A stretch of 6,677 nt of DNA, taken from positions 1,755 through 8,431 of the forward strand of contig VXZF01000201.1 of NCBI GenBank assembly GCA_009845645.1, read 5' to 3'. The notes under the pieces were generated by a model, which was not told the origin of the DNA, did not search any database, and saw nothing but the letters and a program-made list of their open reading frames with translations. This DNA is from Gemmatimonadota bacterium (GTDB taxonomy: Bacteria > Latescibacterota > UBA2968 > UBA8231). Numbering within the stretch: the stretch's first letter is position 1; each line of letters begins with the position of its first letter. The position numbers and the translations under genes were made by a program. Shown here piece after piece: positions 1-5,817 of the stretch.

Positions 1-769
1 CCCACGTGGTAAACGGCTCGCCGCCGGTGATGGGGATGGAGACGGCTTCGTTGAGCCGGGCGTAGTCCGCGGGCACGCGTTCGACCGGCTCCTCAAACCA
101 AGCCCAACCCATTTCGTCGAGCGCCTTGGCAATGGGCAGCGCCTCTTCCATCGAGAGGCGGCAATTGCCGTCGAGGGCTAAGTCCATGCGCGCACCTACG
201 GCCTCGTGGACTTGATGCGCTATTTTCAGGAAGCGATCGACGGTGACGCCCGACCACGCCCAATGGGTGCCTATGCGCATCTTATAGGCGGTGAAACCCT
301 CTTCGGCATAGCCGATGGCCTCTTCGACGACGGACTCGGGGTGGTCGTCCCAGTCGTAGCGCACGCCCGAGGAAGCGTAGAGGCGGAGGCGGCGCAGGGG
401 TTCCTGTCCTGACGCGCAGAGCAGGTCGGCGGTGGGTTTGCCAACGATCTTGCCGCGCAAATCCCACAGCGCACAGTTGAGGCCAGCGTTGGCGATGTCG
501 TTGGCGCGTTCCGCTTCGTTGTGCGGCGTCAGATCTTCGTCGCCAGGGTCGCGGCCGATGAGACTGGGCTTGAGTTCGTCGATGCGAGCGGCGATTGCAG
601 GTGGCACGCCGTACGCGCAAGGCTCGGCGATGCCCTGCAAGCCTTCGTCGGTTTCGATGATGCAGATCGAGCAGTCGGCCTTGGGCACGTGGAAGGTGGC
701 GCTGTACCACTGAAGTTCAGGCTCGTGGGCGCGCGAGAGCGAGAGCGTGCGGATGTCGGTGATTTTCAT
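1..769 (-). CDS. Mandelate racemase/muconate lactonizing enzyme family protein (enolase superfamily), N-terminal part
   Basis: This is the first 256 residues of an enolase-superfamily enzyme; the C-terminal part lies beyond the left edge. The family abstracts a proton next to a carboxylate, using a Mg2+-stabilised enolate, and typically dehydrates, racemises or cycloisomerises sugar acids and related acids. The N-terminal capping domain covers about residues 1-125, followed by the start of the (beta/alpha)7-beta barrel. Visible barrel motifs are AYKMRIG with K163-x-R165 at the usual KxK base position, and the three Mg ligands D200 (in LALDGN), E226 (in WFEEPV) and E251 (in ITGGE). Their spacing of 26 and 25 residues agrees with mandelate racemase. 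The second Lys of KxK is Arg here. The C-terminal His/Asp dyad that would help fix the subgroup is outside the window. The ATG at 769-767 is preceded by AGGAA (778-774), spaced slightly short. The gene is divergent from the PHP gene. Family is firm; substrate is unknown. Confidence 0.93.
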   Translation of the reverse strand, partial: MKITDIRTLSLSRAHEPELQWYSATFHVPKADCSICIIETDEGLQGIAEPCAYGVPPAIAARIDELKPSLIGRDPGDEDLTPHNEAERANDIANAGLNCALWDLRGKIVGKPTADLLCASGQEPLRRLRLYASSGVRYDWDDHPESVVEEAIGYAEEGFTAYKMRIGTHWAWSGVTVDRFLKIAHQVHEAVGARMDLALDGNCRLSMEEALPIAKALDEMGWAWFEEPVERVPADYARLNEAVSIPITGGEPFTTW

Positions 770-927
770 CGGGTTCCTATTCGATCATGTGTTCAAAGTC
801 TATCTCTGCACGGGCCTGTATTAAACGGCCACTTACTTTTCGCGTCAACACTGCCCGGCGAGCCTTCCCTTGTCGCCCGCAGAGTGCTCCCGTATTTTGA
901 GGCCGCTTCCCGACCAAGGAGAATCCA
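770..927. promoter_or_regulatory. Divergent intergenic region between the MR/MLE and PHP genes
   Basis: These 158 bases separate two genes that point away from each other, so the promoters of both should lie here. The only candidate I can point to is weak. On the minus strand, TTTAAT and TAGACT are 17 bases apart (about 825-797) and match the sigma-70 hexamers at 3 of 6 and 4 of 6 positions. The plus strand shows TATTAA at 819-824 without a convincing partner at the right distance. No clear operator palindrome, riboswitch or small ORF was seen. The plus-strand ribosome-binding site AAGGAG (916-921) is at the right end. Confidence 0.4.
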
Positions 928-1809
928 ATGATCGAACATCCCTATCAGAATTTGAGCGGAGGCCGCTGGCTAATCGGCAATCTGCACACGCACACGACTG
1001 CCAGCGACGGCGAACGCGATCACCAAGCGGTAATCGACGATTACGCGGGCCGCGGCTACGGCTTTTTGGCGATCACCGATCACGACATCTATACGTCGTT
1101 GGAAGACTACGAGCAATACGATGCACAAGGGATGATCCTAGTTCCGGGCAATGAAATCTCAGCCAATGGCCCGCACGTTTTGCACGTAGGGGACGCAGCG
1201 TGGGTCGCGCCGCATGCGGACCGACAGCAGGTAATTGACGAGGTCAACGAATCGGGTGGGGGTTTTGCCCTTTTCAACCACCCCAACTGGCACGGCAATT
1301 TCAACCACTGTCCGCAGGAGCTTTTGCAGGCCTGCGAAGGATACGTGGGCTTGGAGATCTACAATGGCGTGATCGGCCGCTTGGAGGGCAGCCCCTACGC
1401 GACGAATCGTTGGGACATGCTGCTGAGCGCGGGAAGACGCCTGTGGGGGTTTGCCAACGACGACAGCCACGCGGCGGAAGGCGATGTGGGGTTGGGGTGG
1501 AATGTGGCCTATGTGGAGGAGGAGACGGCCAGCGGCGTGGTGGAATCTCTGTGCGCCGGTCGCTTTTACGCTTCGACGGGAGTTGAGATCAACCAGATCC
1601 AAGTCGAGGGAAACAGGATTTGGATTGAGACGGAGAATGCAGCGCGGATCGTGGCCTTGCGCGCTGGCGCGAAGCGGATAGCCGTGGCCGATGCACGGGA
1701 AATTGAGGTGGAAGTGCCGGAGCGGGCGGGATACGTGCGCTTTGAGTGTTGGGGCGCAGGAGAGGCGTTTGCTTGGACGCAGCCGTTTTTCTGTAAGGAG
1801 GGCGAATAA
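928..1809 (+). CDS. PHP-domain metallohydrolase, CehA/McbA-like
   Basis: A 293-residue protein of the PHP (polymerase and histidinol phosphatase) superfamily, whose members use a two- or three-metal centre to hydrolyse phosphoesters or, in the CehA/McbA branch, carbamate esters. The metal-site motifs occur in the expected order: H20-x-H22 and D27 in NLHTHTTASDGE, DHD with H52, E76 in PGNEIS, H118 in FNHPNW, and D178/D179 with H181 in NDDSH. The RFYASTGV segment (212-219), followed by a short beta-rich C-terminal part (about 220-293), resembles CehA/McbA-type proteins. There is no signal peptide or membrane segment, so it is probably cytoplasmic. The ATG is supported by AAGGAG six bases upstream. 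The stop codon is one base before the next start, so the two genes are surely co-transcribed. Substrate is not predictable; a phosphoester or ester of the compound handled by the neighbours is inference. Confidence 0.92.
   Translation: MIEHPYQNLSGGRWLIGNLHTHTTASDGERDHQAVIDDYAGRGYGFLAITDHDIYTSLEDYEQYDAQGMILVPGNEISANGPHVLHVGDAAWVAPHADRQQVIDEVNESGGGFALFNHPNWHGNFNHCPQELLQACEGYVGLEIYNGVIGRLEGSPYATNRWDMLLSAGRRLWGFANDDSHAAEGDVGLGWNVAYVEEETASGVVESLCAGRFYASTGVEINQIQVEGNRIWIETENAARIVALRAGAKRIAVADAREIEVEVPERAGYVRFECWGAGEAFAWTQPFFCKEGE
1796..1801 (+). promoter_or_regulatory. Ribosome-binding site that fixes the dehydrogenase start
   Basis: AGGAGG lies nine bases upstream of the ATG at 1811, inside the last codons of the PHP gene. 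It supports 1811 over the in-frame upstream ATG at 1691, which would add 40 residues that look like out-of-frame PHP sequence. Translation of the two genes is probably coupled. Confidence 0.8.
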
Positions 1810-1810
1810 C

Positions 1811-2821
1811 ATGGGCGATTTGATCGTCGTTCATCCAGATTTTGACGGAGTTTGGCCCTTTGCCGCCGACCACTTCCGCACCTTGTGGTCCGAAGCGGAC
1901 TTTGTGCGTCTGGCGCACGGAGAGGAGCGGCCCTTGGGCGAGGTGGTCGAAGACCCGAGCCAAGTGACGCGGTTGGCTACGCTAGGGGTGCCGGTGAGTC
2001 TGACGTGTCTGCGACTTTTTACGGCCTTGCAGGAGGCGACCTTTCAGGGGTCTTATGGTCGGCGGCTAGGCGAGGGCTGTAGCGAGTATCTGGCCGAGGC
2101 CGGCGTCGTTGTGTACGACCATCCGAGCGAGGGGTTTTGGTCGCAGACCGTGGCGGAATTTGGCTTGGCCTTGACGTTGTGCGGGCTGCGGCGGATTCCG
2201 CAGTTGCACCGAGAGATCATCCAGAGCCAAGCGCCTTGGGACTACGAGCCGCCCGAGGGCCAAGGTCGGCCCGGGGCACGCGGGCACCAGTTTGGCGACG
2301 ACTCTGCCTTTGCCAGCGGCACGTTGTGCGGCAAGCGGGTGCGGATCGTCGGGGCCGGCAATATCGCCAGCCGCTACGCCAGCTTCGCATCGATGCTGGG
2401 AGCCGACGTGGCGGCTTGGGATCCGTTTGCCACGGAGCCGTGCTTTCACCGGGCCGGGTCGCGCCGCGAGTACCATCTAGAACGGCTAGTTACCGATGCC
2501 GAAGTGTTCGCGCCCATGGTGCCGCTCACGGAATCGACGCGCGGCTTGGTCGAGGCTGGGCACATTGACGCGCTGCCCAAGGGCTGTCTGGTGGTGCTGG
2601 TGACCAGAGCGAAGATCTGCGATACGGACGCGATCCGGCGGCGGGTGATGGCCGATGAACTGAGCTTGGCGGCGGATGTGTGGGACCAAGAGCCGCTGCC
2701 TTTAGACGATCCACTGCTGGGGCGGCACAACGTGGTGCATACGCCGCACAACGCCGGGCGCACGATCGACGCGAACAAGGCATGGGCAGAGAAATTGGCC
2801 GTGCAGTTCAAGCCGCGTTGA
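1811..2821 (+). CDS. D-2-hydroxyacid dehydrogenase family protein (NAD-dependent)
   Basis: A 336-residue protein, the usual length for D-isomer-specific 2-hydroxyacid dehydrogenases, which interconvert 2-hydroxy and 2-keto acids with NAD(H). The split substrate domain comprises about residues 1-115 and the C-terminal end. The Rossmann domain starts near G174 with VRIVGAGNIASR (177-188). The glycine motif is G181-x-G183-x-x-A186, with Ala at the third Gly. D204 in AAWDPF sits at the end of beta 2 and suggests NAD rather than NADP. The catalytic set is present: R266 in LVTRAKI, E294 in WDQEP and H313 in HTPHNAG. The stretch after R266 lacks the common Gly of the NxxRGxxVD signature. A polar, Gly/Pro-rich insert (about 139-168) precedes the nucleotide domain. 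It follows the PHP gene by one base. The fold is well supported; the substrate is unknown, and the motif changes suggest a divergent subfamily. Confidence 0.9.
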   Translation: MGDLIVVHPDFDGVWPFAADHFRTLWSEADFVRLAHGEERPLGEVVEDPSQVTRLATLGVPVSLTCLRLFTALQEATFQGSYGRRLGEGCSEYLAEAGVVVYDHPSEGFWSQTVAEFGLALTLCGLRRIPQLHREIIQSQAPWDYEPPEGQGRPGARGHQFGDDSAFASGTLCGKRVRIVGAGNIASRYASFASMLGADVAAWDPFATEPCFHRAGSRREYHLERLVTDAEVFAPMVPLTESTRGLVEAGHIDALPKGCLVVLVTRAKICDTDAIRRRVMADELSLAADVWDQEPLPLDDPLLGRHNVVHTPHNAGRTIDANKAWAEKLAVQFKPR

Positions 2822-2857
2822 TTGCTCGCATTTGGTGCTGGGTTTATACTTTTACGG
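2822..2857 (+). promoter_or_regulatory. Candidate sigma-70-like promoter upstream of the transketolase-like gene
   Basis: The 77-base gap after the dehydrogenase is much richer in A and T than the surrounding genes. It contains TATACT (2845-2850, 5 of 6 matches to TATAAT) with TTGCTC (2822-2827, 3 of 6 to TTGACA) exactly 17 bases upstream. A transcript would start near 2857, about 40 bases before the ATG. The -35 match is weak and the host consensus is unknown, so this is only a candidate. It would let the downstream gene be expressed separately from the PHP-dehydrogenase pair. No terminator hairpin was seen in the gap. Confidence 0.35.
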
Positions 2858-2898
2858 CTCTTTCATTTAATTAAAAATACCCACTTAGGGAGTTTTAC

Positions 2899-5136
2899 AT
2901 GCGGGGGATCAAAGCGGCGCAAACGGGACAACAGCAGCGCAACAAAGAGCTGTTGGGCGGAGTGCGCTACCTAGGCGAGAAAGTGCATTCCGCGGTCTTG
3001 CCGCTCACCGTGGATATCGGCAACCAACAAGCGCTGCAGCAAGAGCAAATCGACGCCCTAGAGGGCTTGCAGATCGAAGCAGCCGCGACCGCGATCCGCT
3101 CGCTGGCCTCGCTGGCCGACATCGGCGAGTTGGATCACCTCGGCGGTGGTCTAGAGCTGATTCCTTCGCTCTTGTTGACTTTGGCGATCACCGACTACGA
3201 ACGCATCGAATACACCATCGAACACGCCCATACCTCCGTGGGCTACTACGCGGCACTGGCGGCACTGGGTTTTATCGATGAGGAGATCGTCGTCGAGGGT
3301 TTTCGCCGCGGGCTCGACGCTCCCGGGCACGTGTCTTGGCTGCCGGGCGGCACCCAACTCAACGGCGGGCGGCTGGGGGTGATGATTCCGGTGGCCGTGG
3401 GCCAAGCCCTTGGCAAGCGGGCCAAGCGCGGCGAGGGTGGCTGGGTCATCTGCCACTGTGGCGACGCTGGCTACATCTCGGGCCAAGCGCTCAATGGCTT
3501 CAACGGCGCAGCCGTCCACGGAGCGCCGATCACCTTCGTCATGCACCGCAACGGCATCCAGCTTTCGGGCGCGACCGAGGGCATTATGGACAAGGACCCG
3601 CGTCCGATCGTCGCGGCGATGGGCGTGGAAGTCATTGAGATCGAGACCCTGCACGATGCTGCGGTGCTTTACGAGTCCTACCGCAAAGGTTACGAGCTGG
3701 CGCAGCAGGGCCGGCCGACGCTGATCTATCCCACGGGAACGCACGAGCAACTCGGCGACTTTGGCGAGCGCATGGGCATTGGTTCCGAGGCCGCGGCGTT
3801 CGCCGCCGAGCACGGCGTTGAGCTGAGTACCCGCATTTGGGTCCCCGGCTCGCTGATGAGCTACCGCGACGTAGTGCCGATGCTCGAGTGCCTGTTCTTG
3901 GTCAACAAGCTCCCCGGCGGCGAAGGGCATCACGACGGCCACATGAAGGGCCGCGATGCCGCGCAAGTGCTGAGCAACCCGATGTTCCAAAAAACAGAGG
4001 CCGCGGATCAAGCCCTAGCGACGCTGCGCCAAGACGAGAAGCGCCAAGTTGAGACCCGAGCTAGACCTGCTCCCGGCAGCAGCAATTTGGTTCTGCCCGA
4101 GGATGTGCGGGAAAAGGTCAGCTTGCCCGCGGCGGGCGAGCGCGAAAGTCCGCGAGCTGGTTCCGAGGCTGCGTACGCGGCGGTGGCCGCGCATTTTCCC
4201 GACGATGTCTTCGTCGTTAGCTGCGACCTCGATCCCTCGACCAAGCTGGCGAAGGCGCGCGGGTTCTTGGCCGCGGATCACCAATTCGAGATGAGCATTG
4301 AGGAGCAAGCCGCTTGTCTAATCACGGACGGGTTGGCGATGAGCGCACCGGGGCCGCAGCTCAATGTGGTATCGACGTTTGCCGCCTTTTACGAGGGCAT
4401 TGCCCGCGAGGGCTTTGACGTCTGGCGCTATCAGCGCAATCTCACCGGCGTCAACGAGGGCCTCAACGTCGCCTTCCACGTCTCGCATGTGGGGGCCTGC
4501 ACTGGGCGCGATCACTTTTCGGGTTGGGGCTTGGAGTGGATCAACGTCGGCCTGAGTTATTTGCCCTATCTGCACCGCTTCTACGGGCCAGCCGATGCGC
4601 GGGCGGCGTTTTTGGCTGTCTGCGATATGGCGGCGCACTACGGAGGGCACATCATCGGCATCCCGCGCGATTCCCTGCCCATCCTCGCAAAGCAAGACGG
4701 CACGGGACCGCTGTGGGAAGCAGGCGATACTTGGGAGCCGATGACGGTTTATCGCACTTATGCAGGAGCCGAGCGGGCGATCTTGGCTTTTGGCGCGCCG
4801 GCTTTTCTGGCTGGCGAGGTGGCTGAGCAGCTCGAAGGCGCGGTGGATGCACACATCGTCAACGGGCTACCGCTGCCTGCCGACACTCTCGAAAAGCTCG
4901 TAAGCCGCTATCCCAAGGGCGTGGTAACCATTGAAGATGGCCTGATCGGCGCGACTAATGTTGGCGTGCGCGGTTTTGCCGGGCTGGTGGCGAGCGTCGC
5001 TGGCGACTTGGGCATTCCGGCGACGCACATCGGCATTACCGATCCGACGACGGCTCCGTCAGAAGGCCATATAGAGACATGGGCGCACTTTGGCATTACG
5101 ACCGAGGCGCTCATCGCAGCAGTGGAAGGGCTGTAG
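2899..5136 (+). CDS. Transketolase-like thiamine-diphosphate-dependent enzyme
   Basis: A 745-residue protein with the three-domain layout of transketolases: cofactor pyrophosphate-binding domain (about 70-330), pyrimidine-binding domain (about 421-600) and C-terminal domain (about 615-745). The diphosphate/Mg motif reads GDAGY (188-192) with N218 in HRNGIQLSG, corresponding to GDG...NGISIDG in transketolase; the third residue is Ala rather than Gly. H111 (EHAHTS) and H144 (PGHVSW) match conserved active-site His positions, and LNGGRLG (154-160) matches the TTGPLG loop. E469 in SIEEQ is the expected cofactor-activating Glu, and the CTGRDHFSGWG stretch (534-544) replaces the GEDGPTHQ segment. 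A linker region (about 340-420) includes a His cluster, HHDGH (344-348). AGGGAG (2887-2892) sits six bases before the ATG. The family is known to transfer or cleave two-carbon keto units. Because several active-site motifs differ, classical pentose-phosphate transketolase activity is doubtful and the substrate is unknown. It may act on the product of the neighbouring enzymes (inference). Confidence 0.9.
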   Translation: MRGIKAAQTGQQQRNKELLGGVRYLGEKVHSAVLPLTVDIGNQQALQQEQIDALEGLQIEAAATAIRSLASLADIGELDHLGGGLELIPSLLLTLAITDYERIEYTIEHAHTSVGYYAALAALGFIDEEIVVEGFRRGLDAPGHVSWLPGGTQLNGGRLGVMIPVAVGQALGKRAKRGEGGWVICHCGDAGYISGQALNGFNGAAVHGAPITFVMHRNGIQLSGATEGIMDKDPRPIVAAMGVEVIEIETLHDAAVLYESYRKGYELAQQGRPTLIYPTGTHEQLGDFGERMGIGSEAAAFAAEHGVELSTRIWVPGSLMSYRDVVPMLECLFLVNKLPGGEGHHDGHMKGRDAAQVLSNPMFQKTEAADQALATLRQDEKRQVETRARPAPGSSNLVLPEDVREKVSLPAAGERESPRAGSEAAYAAVAAHFPDDVFVVSCDLDPSTKLAKARGFLAADHQFEMSIEEQAACLITDGLAMSAPGPQLNVVSTFAAFYEGIAREGFDVWRYQRNLTGVNEGLNVAFHVSHVGACTGRDHFSGWGLEWINVGLSYLPYLHRFYGPADARAAFLAVCDMAAHYGGHIIGIPRDSLPILAKQDGTGPLWEAGDTWEPMTVYRTYAGAERAILAFGAPAFLAGEVAEQLEGAVDAHIVNGLPLPADTLEKLVSRYPKGVVTIEDGLIGATNVGVRGFAGLVASVAGDLGIPATHIGITDPTTAPSEGHIETWAHFGITTEALIAAVEGL

Positions 5137-5160
5137 CGGAAGTCAACATACACCAAGCAA

Positions 5161-5165
5161 AAAGG
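5161..5165 (+). promoter_or_regulatory. Ribosome-binding site supporting the cyclophilin start
   Basis: AAAGG lies nine bases before the ATG at 5175. It is a modest match. The choice of 5175 rests equally on the lipoprotein signal that begins exactly there. The in-frame upstream ATG at 5079 lies inside the transketolase-like gene and would hide the signal peptide. Confidence 0.55.
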
Positions 5166-5174
5166 CATAAAATT

Positions 5175-5816
5175 ATGAAGCGGAGCGCACTACTAATCAT
5201 CGCACTTTGGGCTTTCGGCTGTGGAACCGGCGGTCAAGGTGGGGAAACAAGCAAGGAGATCTTAATGGATCCTACAGGCGAGGCCTTAAACGAGCAGGCA
5301 CCCGACGAATTCTCCGTGCGCCTGGAGACTAGCGCTGGCCCGGTGGTCATCCAAGTGACGCGCGATTGGGCACCGATCGGTGCCGAGCGCTTCTACAACT
5401 TGGTCCGCAATGGTTTCTACGACGAGCAGCGCTTTTTTCGCGTGGTACCTAACTTTGTGGTGCAGTGGGGTCTGAGCGGCAATCCAGCGCTGAACCAGGT
5501 CTGGCATCGGGCCCATATCCTCGACGACCCCGTCGTGCAGAGCAATACGCGCGGACGGATTACGTACGCCAAAACCAACCAGCCCAATACGCGCACGACC
5601 CAGCTCTTCATCAACTTGGGAGACAACGCCAATCTCGACGGCATGGGGTTTGCGCCCTTCGGCGAAGTAGTAGAAGGCATAGAGGTGGTCGATGCGATCA
5701 ACGCCGAGTACGGCCAGCAGCCTTCTCAAGGGCAAATCGCCATGAACGGCAACTCCTATCTCGAAGAAAACTTTCCCAACCTAGACTATATCATTAAGGC
5801 CGAGATCATCGAGTAA
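5175..5816 (+). CDS. Cyclophilin-type peptidyl-prolyl cis-trans isomerase, lipoprotein
   Basis: A 213-residue protein. It starts with a short positively charged end (MKR), a hydrophobic stretch (5-14) and a cleavage site before C16 in AFGC, a somewhat loose lipobox with Ala at -3. A Gly- and polar-rich linker leads to a cyclophilin domain at about 46-212. The +2 residue is Gly, not Asp, so outer-membrane anchoring facing the periplasm is expected in a diderm host. Catalytic and binding positions can be matched to human CypA: R89, F94 and Q97 in FFRVVPNFVVQWG (R55, F60, Q63), and TQLFINL with F145 (F113). LDG at 154-156 is kept, but the CypA W121 position is Asn. The reaction is cis-trans isomerisation of X-Pro bonds, assisting folding of exported proteins. 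It lies 38 bases after the transketolase-like gene; that adjacency gives no obvious functional link. Confident in family, fairly confident in lipidation. Confidence 0.92.
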   Translation: MKRSALLIIALWAFGCGTGGQGGETSKEILMDPTGEALNEQAPDEFSVRLETSAGPVVIQVTRDWAPIGAERFYNLVRNGFYDEQRFFRVVPNFVVQWGLSGNPALNQVWHRAHILDDPVVQSNTRGRITYAKTNQPNTRTTQLFINLGDNANLDGMGFAPFGEVVEGIEVVDAINAEYGQQPSQGQIAMNGNSYLEENFPNLDYIIKAEIIE

Positions 5817-5817
5817 A

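Noticed and set aside
282..931. Overlapping frames in the MR/MLE region on both strands (282-710 minus, 432-713 plus, 521-931 plus).
   Set aside because: The MR/MLE frame on the minus strand carries all expected barrel motifs across 1-769, so these are out-of-frame shadows; the Arg-rich translation of 282-710 is typical of such shadows.
1691..1810. An upstream in-frame ATG that would extend the dehydrogenase by 40 residues.
   Set aside because: The extension overlaps the PHP gene and reads as out-of-frame sequence, whereas the ATG at 1811 has a near-perfect ribosome-binding site.
1159..1812. A 217-codon open frame on the minus strand, opposite the PHP gene.
   Set aside because: It is antisense to a gene with intact metal-binding motifs, and its translation is low-complexity with no recognisable family.
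3151..4011. A 286-codon open frame on the minus strand, opposite the transketolase-like gene.
   Set aside because: It lies wholly antisense to a well-supported coding region, has no recognisable motifs, and long antisense frames are expected in GC-rich DNA.
5079..5174. An upstream in-frame ATG for the cyclophilin gene.
   Set aside because: It overlaps the transketolase-like gene and would bury the lipoprotein signal peptide that begins at 5175.
5137..5174. Possible terminator between the transketolase-like and cyclophilin genes.
   Set aside because: No inverted repeat followed by a T-run is present in this 38-base gap.
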